This document shows positions 26,528 to 35,800 of a stretch of 64,000 bases of DNA, piece by piece. Made by a program: the position numbers and the translations under genes. Under the pieces are notes generated by a model. The model saw only the letters and a list, made by a program, of their open reading frames with translations, was not told the origin of the DNA and did no database searches. This stretch comes from CBDFLD01 sp965249005. Lineage in GTDB: Bacteria; Acidobacteriota; UBA6911. How positions within the stretch are numbered: position 1 is the stretch's first letter; each line of letters begins with the position of its first letter. Location of the stretch: the NCBI GenBank assembly GCA_965249005.1, contig CBDFLD010000010.1:79194-143193 (forward strand). The letters are read 5' to 3'.

Positions 26528-29500
26528 TTACTGTTCTCTTTCCGGAACGAGCGGACCAGCCTCCCGGCTCCGAGGATCGATCGCTTGCCCCATGAGATTG
26601 ACCATGTCCAGATCTTCAGAATTCAAGAACAGAAACCTACGCCGCCCCGTCGTCTCTGAGTCCGCAATGTACTTCGTCTTGTTGGGTAGCACTTCTTCTA
26701 CCGCCTCCAAATAAAGACGAAGAGATGTCACGGCCTTGGAGGAGCGATACGCCTGTTCCCGCTGGCTAAACCGGGCGCTATCGCCCCGACTCCGTTCGAT
26801 CCGAGCTGCCGAGTAGGCTTCTGCGGACAGGAGCCGAGCCGAAGCCTGGCCGCGCGCGAGGGGCAGCTGTTCCCTCGCGTAACTTTCGGCCTGGTTGATC
26901 AGCGTGCTTTTTTCCTCCAAGGCGCTGGCCACGTCGCGAAAGGCCTCGACGACCTCGACCGGCGGGTGGACGTCCTGGAGGCGAACCGATAACAATCCGA
27001 GGCCGGTATCATATCCTGCAAGTTTGCTGCCTAACTCCTCATGCCAGACAGCCTCGATCTCGGATCGCTGCGTGGTCAAGACCGCGTCCAGCGACCTTCG
27101 CGATAGCACCCAGCGCAGAGAGCGTTCCGAAACGGCGCGCATCAGCGATTGCGGATCACGAGCCGCAAAGACGAAGCGGGCCGGGTTTTCGATGTCATAC
27201 TGAACGACGGCGTTGACTTCGACGAGATTCTCATCCCCGGTGATCATCAAAACTTCTTCCGGAACCTTGACGTACCTTCCGAGTCGATGCTGGGTATTCC
27301 ATTCGTAGGCCTTCGGCTCCTCGGCTACCTCGTCTGAATCCAGGTTGGACCGGTAACCGATCTCGACCACCTGCACCCGTGCGGGAGTCACGCGTGTGAG
27401 CGTGTCGACCGGCCAAGGCCAGCGGATGTGGAACCCCGGCTGCAAAACCTCTTCTAATCTTCCAAACCGTTGCACCACGCCAACTTGCTCGGGACCGATC
27501 GCCGCAACAGCAGTTAGAAGCCATGCAATCAGCAGTAGAGGAACTCCAACTCGCGAGATCCTCTCGCGATTCTCTGCGAGGACGTGAGCCATGTTCCCGA
27601 GGCCACTCAACCCGAAGTCTTCGCGCAGATGATACAGTCGATGCCGAAGCTTCGCCGCCCAGGTCGCGATTTTTGATTCCCCCGACTTGCCTTCGATCAG
27701 AAGGCGCACGCAGTTGAGGATGACCAGGAGTGACGATCCCTGGTGCACGACGGCGGCCGCCACAGGGGTGAGATAGCCCCAGGCCGCGCCAAGGACGGCA
27801 ACAATGTTCACCCCGAAGGCGAAAAGGATAATGCTCGATCGAATGCGTTGAATCGTTTTTTGCGCAAAGGCGAGCAGGCCGGGAATCTGATCCAGACGGT
27901 CTTTGAGAAAGATGACGTGAGCGGCTTCGGCGCTGATATCGGCTGCCCCACGCCCCATGGCCAGCCCAACATCGGCCATCGCCAGCGACGGCGAGTCGTT
28001 GACTCCGTCCCCCACCATCAAGATGCGTGAGCCCTCGACACGCCACTCCCTTACCTTCCGAGCCTTGTCTTCCGGCAGAAGCCGCGCGTGGATGTCCCCG
28101 ACGCCGATACTGCGTCCCACATGCTGCGCGGTGGCTTCCTCGTCGCCGGTCAGGATGCTGATGTCTCCTATATCCATTTCCTTCAAGCGCAAGACCGTCT
28201 CGGCTGCTTCCGGTCGAACTGGATCCCGCAGTGTGACCAACCCGGCAGCAGTGTCATCGACCATTACCGCGACCGTCGTTTGCGCGCCCTGCAAGTGGCT
28301 CGCCATGGCACTCTCGAGCCATGGCCCAGCCCCTGCGGCAGCGACCTCCTTCGCAAGCGCCAGATTCCCGACTCGAACGGTCTGACCGTTTACTTTGGCC
28401 TGGACGCCCATTCCAGGACGAACCACGAATTCCTGAGAATCGGATACGTCGAGTTCTCTTCTGCGAGCTTCATTCACGATTTCCCGGCCGAGAAGGTGCT
28501 CCGACGACCTCTCGGCCGACGCAGCCAAGGCCAGGAGTTGATCCTCGCTGAAGCCCGGCGCGGGGATGACCGCGTGAACCGTCGGTCGACCCGCGGTCAG
28601 GGTTCCGGTCTTGTCGAAAGCCACCTTGCGAACCCGCGCCAAGGCTTCAATGACTCCGCCCCCCTTGACCAGTACGCCTTCTCGCGCCAACCGCGCAATC
28701 GATGCCGCGACCGCCGCCGGTGTAGCCAAAACCAACGCGCAGGGGCAGGCTACAATCAAAGCCGCTACGGCACGCAGGGTATCACCAGTTGCGAAGTAGA
28801 TGGCGCCCCCTGCGACCAGGATCAAGGGCAGGAAGTACTTGGCAAACTCGTCGGCCGTTTTTTCGATGGGAGCTCTCTGTCGCTGCGCTTCCGCAATCAG
28901 ATGGCGAATCCTCGACAGGGTGGTGTCTTCACCCACCTTCTCGGCTAGAACTTCGAGCACTCCATATTCATTGACGCTGCCGCTGTACACGGGATCGCCG
29001 ACCTTCTTCTGGGCGGGCATCGGCTCCCCGGTAATCATACTTTCGTCCACCGAGGAGTGACCGGTGGCAATCGTGCCGTCCACCGCGACCCTCTCGCCGG
29101 CTCGGATGATTACCGTATCACCGGAGCGGACCTCGAAGGGTCTGATCTCCACTTCTTGGCCGTCCCGCCGAACCCGCGCCGTGTCCGGCGTCATGGCGAC
29201 AAATCCCTCGATCGAGTGTCGAGCGCGGTCGACCGTGTAATGCTCGATTCCCTCGCCGACGAGCATGATGAACATGACTTCCGCGGCTGCGAAGTACTCG
29301 CCGACGGCCACTGCGGCCACCGCAGCAACTACGATGGCAAGGTCGGCCGAAAGGCGACGATTCAGCAGATCCAGCATCGCCTGATACACGATTTTGTAGC
29401 CGGCGATGACCGCCAGAAACAGGGCCGTGTCGAATCCCCAGACGGTGGTGAAGATCCCCAGTCCGTTCAGCAGCAGGAGAACCCCGACGGCTGCGGTGAA

Positions 29501-29578
29501 CAGGCCATATGTCCAAACGGAACCTCCGTGCGTGTGCCCAGCCGATCCGTGATCGTGATCGTGGTAGTTTCCGCTCAT
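26528..29578 (-). CDS. P1B-type metal-transporting ATPase fused to an HflK/SPFH domain
   Basis: A single 1016-residue frame. Residues 1-20 are His-rich (NYHDHDHGSAGHTHGG). A P1B ATPase follows: MITGEPMPA (actuator), the CPCALVLATP transmembrane metal site near 278, FDKTGTLT phosphorylation site near 321, and MVGDGVNDSPSLA near 521. The nucleotide domain reads SSEHLLGREI, so the usual His-Pro is His-Leu. The last membrane region has VVHQGSSLLVILN. From about residue 670 an HflK-like part begins: transmembrane VGVPLLLIAWLLTAVAAIG, QVGVVQRFGRLEEVLQPGFHIRWPWPVD, then a coiled coil, LARGQASARLLSAEAY. No stop or frameshift separates the halves. ATG 29578 was chosen because the fold and His motif start there. 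It heads an operon with hflC and the His-rich HflK. Metal specificity is unknown; Zn or Co are possible. Confidence 0.92.
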   Translation of the reverse strand: MSGNYHDHDHGSAGHTHGGSVWTYGLFTAAVGVLLLLNGLGIFTTVWGFDTALFLAVIAGYKIVYQAMLDLLNRRLSADLAIVVAAVAAVAVGEYFAAAEVMFIMLVGEGIEHYTVDRARHSIEGFVAMTPDTARVRRDGQEVEIRPFEVRSGDTVIIRAGERVAVDGTIATGHSSVDESMITGEPMPAQKKVGDPVYSGSVNEYGVLEVLAEKVGEDTTLSRIRHLIAEAQRQRAPIEKTADEFAKYFLPLILVAGGAIYFATGDTLRAVAALIVACPCALVLATPAAVAASIARLAREGVLVKGGGVIEALARVRKVAFDKTGTLTAGRPTVHAVIPAPGFSEDQLLALAASAERSSEHLLGREIVNEARRRELDVSDSQEFVVRPGMGVQAKVNGQTVRVGNLALAKEVAAAGAGPWLESAMASHLQGAQTTVAVMVDDTAAGLVTLRDPVRPEAAETVLRLKEMDIGDISILTGDEEATAQHVGRSIGVGDIHARLLPEDKARKVREWRVEGSRILMVGDGVNDSPSLAMADVGLAMGRGAADISAEAAHVIFLKDRLDQIPGLLAFAQKTIQRIRSSIILFAFGVNIVAVLGAAWGYLTPVAAAVVHQGSSLLVILNCVRLLIEGKSGESKIATWAAKLRHRLYHLREDFGLSGLGNMAHVLAENRERISRVGVPLLLIAWLLTAVAAIGPEQVGVVQRFGRLEEVLQPGFHIRWPWPVDTLTRVTPARVQVVEIGYRSNLDSDEVAEEPKAYEWNTQHRLGRYVKVPEEVLMITGDENLVEVNAVVQYDIENPARFVFAARDPQSLMRAVSERSLRWVLSRRSLDAVLTTQRSEIEAVWHEELGSKLAGYDTGLGLLSVRLQDVHPPVEVVEAFRDVASALEEKSTLINQAESYAREQLPLARGQASARLLSAEAYSAARIERSRGDSARFSQREQAYRSSKAVTSLRLYLEAVEEVLPNKTKYIADSETTGRRRFLFLNSEDLDMVNLMGQAIDPRSREAGPLVPEREQ

Positions 29579-29902
29579 TGGTTCGCCTTGTTTGCGATCG
29601 TCGCGCCTCGTCTCGCCTCGCCGACGACCCTCCCTATTCTTCGCGTGGGTGAGGTCCCCACAAACCCGCATGCCGCACTCAGCCAAGCTCGGCTACCGCT
29701 CGATTCCGAGCGATCCACCACTGAGCGCCAGTCTTGCGAAGTTTTTGGGGCGACCGTGAGAGAACACTATACCCTAATTTTGCCGCACGCGGCGGCGAGG
29801 ATGCTGGAATTATTCAGCCTCAGGAGGGCAAAAAGTGTAGTTGCTCTTGGACCTAGGTTAGAATTGTTGCGCTCTGGTGGGCCGCTCAGCCAGACTAGAC
29901 CT
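29579..29902. other. Upstream region of the ATPase-HflK operon
   Basis: About 320 bp without a gene. It should hold the promoter of the leftward operon. An AT-richer stretch near 29765-29850 (CACTATACCCTAATTTTG; GAATTATTCAGCC) is a candidate promoter region, but no confident -35/-10 pair or operator was found. The IS1380-family element begins at about 29903, so the original divergent spacer with the HtrA gene has been split. Confidence 0.45.
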
Positions 29903-31757
29903 TAGTCCAGCGTGATTTTTTGCATGAGGAGGAAGAAAAGCCCTGGAACGTGCGCCGTTACGGGATAAAATGCGTTTGATATATTTACAAGACATCCCGA
30001 AAGGAGCACATTCCAGGTGAATAAAAGAAACCACAGAATCCTCCTCCGAGACAAGCAAAATCTTACACGCCGGTTGGAAAGAAATCAGTTTGAGGACCGG
30101 TCCGATCCTATGTTCAAGGACTCCAACACCTACTACGAGATCGCCGAGAGAACGCGCGCCATCGGATCTGGTGGTATCGGAGCCATTCACAAGCTCGTGT
30201 GTAAGCTTGGATTGGACAAAGATATCAACAGAAACATCGTTTTGCTCAAGTACCACTTTCCTTACTGGGAATCCGATCATGTACTGAACATCGCATACAA
30301 CGTCTTGTCGGGTGGAACCTGTCTCGAAGATATCGAGCGGTTGCGCCAGGATGAGACCTACATGAACGGACTGGGAGCCGAGAGGATTCCGGATCCCACG
30401 ACGGCTGGAGATTTCCTCCGTCGTTTCGATGAGGATTGGATCTTCGGACTTCAGGAAACCATCAATGAAACCCGAACCAAGGTGTGGAAGTTGCAGGATG
30501 CTTCCTTCCGGAAGGAGGCCATCATCGACGTGGACGGGACCGTCGCCGGAACCTTGGGGGAATGCAAGGAAGGAATGGACATTGCCTACAACGGGATCTG
30601 GGGTTACGCACCGTTGATCGTGACCTTGGCCAATACGAATGAGGTCCTCTATCTGATGAATCGGCCGGGCAACCGTCCCTCTTCCGACGGAGCGGCCGAG
30701 TGGATGGACCGGGCAATCGATCTGGTGTCGTCGGTGTTTACGAAGGTCTGGCTTCGGGGCGACACGGATTTCTCGCTGACGAGAAACTTCGATCGCTGGG
30801 ACGAGCGGGTTGGTTTTGTCTTTGGTTATGACGCCAAGCCGAACCTGGTCGGGATGGCCGATGCCCTGCCGGAGAGACAATGGAAACCGCTCGAGCGGCC
30901 TCCTCGTTATGAGGTCAAGAGCGAAGAACGGCGCCGTCCGGAAAACGTCAAAGAACAAGTAATCAAGGAGAGAGAATTCAAGAACATCCGCCTGCAGAGC
31001 GAGCAGGTCGCCGAGTTTGACTATCGTCCCGGACACTGTAAGAAAACCTATCGCATGGTTGTGGTTCGGAAGAACCTCACGATCGAAAAGGGGGAGCACC
31101 GGCTGTTTGATGAGGTCCGGTACTTCTTCTACATCACCAACGATCGGGAGATGACGATGGGAGAAGTGGTCCTTTTTGCCAACGATCGCTGCAACCAGGA
31201 AAACGTCATCGGTCAGCTCAAGAGTGGAGTGAACGCCTTGAGGATGCCTTCGGACAGTCTGGTATCGAACTGGGCCTACATGGTCATCGCATCGCTGGCG
31301 TGGAATCTGAAGGCCTGGTATGGCCTGGTGACGCAGGCGCCGACAGTACGTCGTGATATCTTGAGGATGGAGTTCAAACGCTTCCTGGTGAACTTTGTGC
31401 AAATACCCTGTCAGATTGTAAGAACCGGTCGTCGCCTCGTTTACAGGATATTGGCCTATAGCAAGCATCTCGAAACCTTTTTGGCGACGTTCGACTATAT
31501 CAGGCAACTCAGGTTTACTTGAAGGCGCCTCGCCGGCGGGTGAGCCCGTACCCCCGGCGGAGCAAGAGTGGCGGGCGAAAGGAAGGGCATAACAGAGACA
31601 AACAAGATCAAGTGATCCAGACAACCAATGGAAGGTTTGTCTCTTGTGTTTCTCTTTGCTTTCCCTGTTACGCACAAGGAGCTGAAATCCACGAGATATT
31701 CGGAAAAGGCAAACGATTTTCCGAGCGAGCTCATACCTCGCTTATTTTGGGACTAGA
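29903..31757 (+). mobile_element. IS1380-family insertion sequence (approximate ends)
   Basis: Boundaries are inferred from GACCT at 29898-29902 and again at 31758-31762, a candidate 5-bp target duplication. Weak inverted ends share TAGTCC and ATGAG at equal 26-bp spacing. The length of about 1.85 kb fits the family. Inside, a stem of AGAGACAAAC and GTTTGTCTCT lies downstream of the transposase. Confidence 0.6.
30017..31522 (+). CDS. IS1380-family transposase
   Basis: A 501-residue DDE transposase. Family-like regions are IPDPTTAGDFLRRF, EAIIDVDGTVAGTLGECKEGMDI (first catalytic Asp), VWLRGDTDFSLTRNFDRW (second Asp), YRMVVVRKNLTIEKGE, and NDRCNQENVIGQLKSGVNALRMP (catalytic Glu region). It appears intact. 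The long opposite-strand frame here is a shadow of it. It is a single copy in the window. Confidence 0.92.
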   Translation: MNKRNHRILLRDKQNLTRRLERNQFEDRSDPMFKDSNTYYEIAERTRAIGSGGIGAIHKLVCKLGLDKDINRNIVLLKYHFPYWESDHVLNIAYNVLSGGTCLEDIERLRQDETYMNGLGAERIPDPTTAGDFLRRFDEDWIFGLQETINETRTKVWKLQDASFRKEAIIDVDGTVAGTLGECKEGMDIAYNGIWGYAPLIVTLANTNEVLYLMNRPGNRPSSDGAAEWMDRAIDLVSSVFTKVWLRGDTDFSLTRNFDRWDERVGFVFGYDAKPNLVGMADALPERQWKPLERPPRYEVKSEERRRPENVKEQVIKEREFKNIRLQSEQVAEFDYRPGHCKKTYRMVVVRKNLTIEKGEHRLFDEVRYFFYITNDREMTMGEVVLFANDRCNQENVIGQLKSGVNALRMPSDSLVSNWAYMVIASLAWNLKAWYGLVTQAPTVRRDILRMEFKRFLVNFVQIPCQIVRTGRRLVYRILAYSKHLETFLATFDYIRQLRFT

Positions 31758-31781
31758 GACCTTCCACGGGGGAAAGCGCGC

Positions 31782-33203
31782 ATGAGGCACACAGGGATTG
31801 CTCGGAACATTCTTGGATATTCTCTACTGCTGCAAATCGCAGCCACCTCGCCGGCTGCAACGGCAGGGCAAGTGGCAAACCTGGCGGAGCTCAGTCAGTC
31901 GCTGGAGGCACTATCAGAGAGAATCAGCCCCGCGGTGGTCGAGATTCGGGTCACAGCGTACGGCCCGGTGGGTGAGAATGCGACGACTGCAAACCTCCTG
32001 GCCAGACGACGCAACAGTGGCTCGGGCGTGATCCTCGATCCGGACGGCTACATCGTCACGAACGCGCACGTGGTGCGGAACGCGCGTCGCGTCCAGGTGC
32101 TGCTCGCGGCCCCCACAGGCGAAAAGAAGAAACGCCGTTCGATACTAAAGCCAAAGGGAAAACTACTGGGGGCGCAGATCGTGGGCGTCGACGCCGAGAC
32201 CGACCTGGCGGTATTGAAGATTCAGGAGAAGCAACTGCCGTACCTGACTCTGGGCGACTCGGACACGTTGAGGCAGGGACAGATCGTGCTTGCCTTCGGC
32301 AGCCCGTTGGGACTCGAAAATAGCGTCACCATGGGCGTGGTGAGCGCGGTGGCGCGCCAGATCCAAGACGAAGATCGCATGATCTACATCCAAACCGATG
32401 CCTCCATCAATCCTGGAAACAGCGGAGGGCCGCTCGTGGCAGCCACAGGAGAGATCGTGGGCATCAACACACTCATCTTCTCCCAATCGGGAGGCAATGA
32501 AGGCTTGGGGTTTGCGGCACCAAGCAACATCGTCCGCAACATTTACCGGCAGATTCGCCAATCTGGGCGCGTCCGGAGGGGTGAGCTGGGGGCAGTAGCC
32601 CAGACTATCACTCCCTTGATGGCCGAGGGACTGGGGCTCGCCCAGTACTGGGGCGTGCTGCTGGGAGATGTGGTGCCCGGCCGTCCGGCGGCGAATGCGG
32701 GGCTGCGGATCGGCGATATAGTGAAATCCCTGGACGGCAAGGTCATGGAGAACGGCCGCCAGTTCGACGTCAATCTCTATCGTCGCTCGGTGGGCGAACG
32801 GGTGAGACTGGAGATATTGCGCGGCAAAGAAGAAATGCAGTTCGAGGTGCCGGTCGCGGAGAGAATCGACGATTCCATCCGTTTCGCCGCATTCGTCACG
32901 CCCGAACGAAACCTCGTACCGGAACTGGGAATTCTGGGCCTCGATCTGGACAATACGACCCGGGCACTACTGCCGGTCCTCCGGAAAGAGTCCGGAGTGA
33001 TCGTGGCGGCACTATCGGCGCAGAGCCCGGCGGATGAAGGCATTTTCCGGCCCGGGGACGTCATTCATGCAGTGAACCGAAAATCCATCTCGAGTCTCGA
33101 GGAATTGCGGAGCTGGCTAAATCGGCAAAGCCCCTACACGGCCATCGTTGTCCAGATCGAAAGGCTGGGCCAGTTCCTGTATGTCGCGTTCGAGTTGGAA
33201 TGA
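31782..33203 (+). CDS. HtrA/DegP-like S1C serine protease with PDZ domains
   Basis: A periplasmic quality-control protease, 473 residues. A signal peptide (about residues 1-28, ending ATAG) precedes the trypsin-like domain with the catalytic triad in IVTNAHVV (His), DAETDLAVLKI (Asp) and DASINPGNSGGPLV (Ser). Two PDZ-like modules follow: GVLLGDVVPGRPAANAGLRIGDIV, then GVIVAALSAQSPADEGIFRPGDVI. This matches the DegP/DegQ domain order. The IS1380-family element lies 24 bp upstream, so its native promoter may be lost. It ends 21 bp from the convergent ferritin-like gene. Confidence 0.93.
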   Translation: MRHTGIARNILGYSLLLQIAATSPAATAGQVANLAELSQSLEALSERISPAVVEIRVTAYGPVGENATTANLLARRRNSGSGVILDPDGYIVTNAHVVRNARRVQVLLAAPTGEKKKRRSILKPKGKLLGAQIVGVDAETDLAVLKIQEKQLPYLTLGDSDTLRQGQIVLAFGSPLGLENSVTMGVVSAVARQIQDEDRMIYIQTDASINPGNSGGPLVAATGEIVGINTLIFSQSGGNEGLGFAAPSNIVRNIYRQIRQSGRVRRGELGAVAQTITPLMAEGLGLAQYWGVLLGDVVPGRPAANAGLRIGDIVKSLDGKVMENGRQFDVNLYRRSVGERVRLEILRGKEEMQFEVPVAERIDDSIRFAAFVTPERNLVPELGILGLDLDNTTRALLPVLRKESGVIVAALSAQSPADEGIFRPGDVIHAVNRKSISSLEELRSWLNRQSPYTAIVVQIERLGQFLYVAFELE

Positions 33204-33224
33204 GCCGCCCACCGAGTGCGTGGC

Positions 33225-34094
33225 CTACGGGGGCGTCGCCGTGGCCGACGGGGGCGTCTCCTTGTGCGATAGGAAAGGAAGCACGCATCGCGCAACCGAG
33301 GGAGCCAGTCTGGGGCGGATCAATCGTGCGTCGTAAGGAGCCAACCTCTTCTCGTTTTCGCCTAGGCAAGTCTCGACAAAGGCACGTGGCGTGATCTCTC
33401 CCAGCGATTGATGCCCTGTCATCGTGAAATTGTCATCGACTTCCGCGCCGCCGAGATTCAAGGCGAGTTTCACTCGTGCGGCTACCTGAAGATAAACCGC
33501 AAGGCTGCTCTTGAATGCGTAGGCCGGTCGAGCCCACACGGGCGACCGAAGCTTGCGATAGGTCAACCAGTTGGCAAAAAACAAGATGTGTCGCGCCTCT
33601 TCTTGCATCACCGGCTCGAATATCCGGACCAAGGACATGGGAAAGAAGCCGGATGACGCTGCCAGCTTGAAGAGGCCAAAAGCGAAGAAAGAATCGAAGC
33701 ATTCTGCATAGCCCACGCACCAAAAACTCCAATTCGGATCCTTCGGCTCCTCCGGATCCTGGCGCATCTCGACGGGAATTCCGTAGTGCTGCGTCAGGAG
33801 CGATAGGATCTGGTAGTGACGCAGCTCTTCATATCCCTGCAAGGCAATGGCTTCCCGCAGGATAGGATCCGGCTCCGTTTTGCCCAGAGCCTGAACTCTC
33901 AACGCCGTGGCCCTCTCGGTGTTGACCGCTTCTTCCCAAATCGGCAGACCCTGCAGCCTGCCGAGGCTTGCATCATCCAGCTCGGGCCAATTTATCTTCG
34001 CCGGGTCATATGGATCGTGCGTATCCATGAAGCTCTTGCAGAACATTTCTTTGTGTTGTTCCGAGCCAGGCCGCCACTCCGCCATCACCGACAT
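33225..34094 (-). CDS. Ferritin-like diiron protein
   Basis: A four-helix ferritin-like protein of about 289 residues. Putative iron ligands occur in EAVNTERATALRV, GYEELRHYQIL (ExxH) and MQEEARHILFFANWL (ExxH), the paired Glu/ExxH pattern of diiron carboxylate proteins. Its exact reaction is not evident. ATG 34094 is preferred because AGGGAG lies six bases before it; GTG 34112 and ATG 34100 are alternatives. The last residues (ETPPSATATPP) come from a tandem 21-bp GC-rich repeat (GTGGCC-ACGGGGGCGTC), so the tail is probably repeat-derived. Confidence 0.72.
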   Translation of the reverse strand: MSVMAEWRPGSEQHKEMFCKSFMDTHDPYDPAKINWPELDDASLGRLQGLPIWEEAVNTERATALRVQALGKTEPDPILREAIALQGYEELRHYQILSLLTQHYGIPVEMRQDPEEPKDPNWSFWCVGYAECFDSFFAFGLFKLAASSGFFPMSLVRIFEPVMQEEARHILFFANWLTYRKLRSPVWARPAYAFKSSLAVYLQVAARVKLALNLGGAEVDDNFTMTGHQSLGEITPRAFVETCLGENEKRLAPYDARLIRPRLAPSVARCVLPFLSHKETPPSATATPP

Positions 34095-34229
34095 CGCCAT
34101 CTCCCTTTCCACAGGTTCATCAATCTAGCACGCTGCCCATAACCGTCGCAAGGCGGCGGGATACGCCGCCGCCCAAACGAACACTTGTTAGAAGTGGCGG
34201 CGGCGGTTCTATCCCGGTACACTCCCAGG

Positions 34230-35663
34230 ATGAGTCACGGGACTGCGGTACTCATTACACTCGTGAGCTACCAGATCGTGCTGCTTGGCATCGGTTTGCT
34301 CTGCCGCGGCCGGACACGAAGCGGGCTCGATTTCTTCCTGGGCGGACGCGGTCTTGGTCCCGTCGTCGCGGCCATCAGCGCGTCCGCCAGTTCCTCGTCG
34401 GCCTGGACTCTACTCGGAGTCAGCGGCGCCGCCTACGCGTGGGGGCTCTCCGCCCTTTGGCTTTTTCCGTCCTGCGTGGGTGGGTTCTTGCTGAACTGGT
34501 ATGTCCTGGCCCCCGCACTTCGGACTGCAAGCCGGCGAGAAAACGCGCTCACGGTTTCGGAGGTACTGTCGGGACCCACGGATCGTAAACTTCGACAGAC
34601 GATTGCGACCGTCGCCTCAGCAATCACCCTGGTTTCCCTGAGCGCGTATGTCGCCTCGCAATTCCAGGCGGCGGGCAAGACTTTTAGCCAGACTTTCGGA
34701 ATTTCCCTCCCGACCAGCATTCTCGTCGGGGCCGGTGTGGTCGTTCTGTATACCATGCTCGGGGGCTTCTGGGCCGTCAGCGTGACCGACACATTGCAAG
34801 GCCTTGTCATGGCGGCGACGTCGGTGATTCTTCCGGTGTCGGCGCTCATCGCGGTGGGCGGGCCATCGAGCCTCGTACGGGAACTCGCTACAATTCCTCA
34901 GAGCGACTACTGGAGTATGACCCGCGGACTGCCTCTCGTGGCGGCAGCAGGTTTCGTGCTTGGACTTCTGGGCATCGGGTTGGGCTACCCCGGCCAGCCG
35001 CACGTGGTCAACCGTTTCATGGCACTGAAGGGAGGGCAGTCGGTCCTGCGACGCGCCCGCTGGATCGCAATCGTCTGGGCCGTGCTGGTCTATGCCGGCA
35101 TGTTGATGGTCGGTTTCTGCGGGCGGGTGCTTCACCCAACTCTGGCGGATCCGGAAGTGGTATTCATCAGCCTCACGAATAGCCTGTTTCCCTCGATCAT
35201 CGGCGGCGTGATGCTGGCAGCCGTGCTCTCGGCCATCATGTCCACGGCTGACAGTCAGCTACTCGTGGCCGCGTCGTCGATCACGCACGACCTGAATCCT
35301 CAGGGCGGAGACCCGCGGACGTTCCTCCGCCGCTCCCGTCAAGTCGTGCTCGTCCTGAGCGGTTGCGCTGTCGTTGCTGCCCTGTTCGGCTCGCAGGAGA
35401 TCTTCTCTCGCGTTCTTTTCGCATGGTCCGCAATGGGATCCGCATTCGGTCCGTTGTTGCTGGTGACCGTCTTGAAGGGAAGAGTCGCCCCTGCCGCGAC
35501 ACTGCTTTCCATGGTCGTAGGGTTCTCGACCAGCGTCACCGCATACTACGTCTTCGCGGGCAACGGAACCATGGAAAGAGTACTCCCCTTCCTTCTGGCG
35601 CTGGCGATTGCCTACGGCGGAAGAGAAAAAACTGAAAGCCGAAAGCTGATTGCTCTTAAGTAA
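34230..35663 (+). CDS. Sodium:solute symporter (SSS family, PutP-like)
   Basis: A polytopic inner-membrane transporter of about 477 residues with roughly 13 hydrophobic segments. Family motifs are DFFLGGRGLGPVVAAISASASSSSAWTLLG near the N-terminus, the signature region TDTLQGLVMAAT, GLGYPGQPHVVNRFMALK, and SAIMSTADSQLLVAASS. The latter resembles PutP, so an amino-acid substrate such as proline is plausible. The final residues (GREKTESRKLIALK) are encoded by heptamer repeat DNA, and the TAA stop lies inside dispersed repeat F. So the native 3' end was replaced. ATG 34230 matches the family start. Confidence 0.9.
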   Translation: MSHGTAVLITLVSYQIVLLGIGLLCRGRTRSGLDFFLGGRGLGPVVAAISASASSSSAWTLLGVSGAAYAWGLSALWLFPSCVGGFLLNWYVLAPALRTASRRENALTVSEVLSGPTDRKLRQTIATVASAITLVSLSAYVASQFQAAGKTFSQTFGISLPTSILVGAGVVVLYTMLGGFWAVSVTDTLQGLVMAATSVILPVSALIAVGGPSSLVRELATIPQSDYWSMTRGLPLVAAAGFVLGLLGIGLGYPGQPHVVNRFMALKGGQSVLRRARWIAIVWAVLVYAGMLMVGFCGRVLHPTLADPEVVFISLTNSLFPSIIGGVMLAAVLSAIMSTADSQLLVAASSITHDLNPQGGDPRTFLRRSRQVVLVLSGCAVVAALFGSQEIFSRVLFAWSAMGSAFGPLLLVTVLKGRVAPAATLLSMVVGFSTSVTAYYVFAGNGTMERVLPFLLALAIAYGGREKTESRKLIALK

Positions 35664-35775
35664 CTGCTCGCGGATCTGCTGCTATGCGTGTAACTTAGCA
35701 AACCGTGAAAAAACACGTTTTTTCACGGTGCCCTGCGCAGTTACGTTCCCAAGCGACTGGCGCGTTGCGCCAGTC
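35660..35775 (+). repeat. Dispersed 116-bp repeat, copy F
   Basis: Standard unit in the C/D/E orientation. Its initial GTAACTGC provides the TAA stop codon (35661-35663) of the symporter. Heptamer-like tracts border both sides (CTGAAAG CCGAAAG CTGATTG before; GCTGATT GCTGAAA after). It is 25 bp from the stop of the convergent hydrolase. Confidence 0.93.
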
Positions 35776-35800
35776 AGCGCTGAGAGCTGATTGCTGAAAG

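Noticed and set aside
29858..31675. 605-codon minus-strand frame over the IS1380-family transposase
   Set aside because: It mirrors the transposase codons and shows no protein family features.
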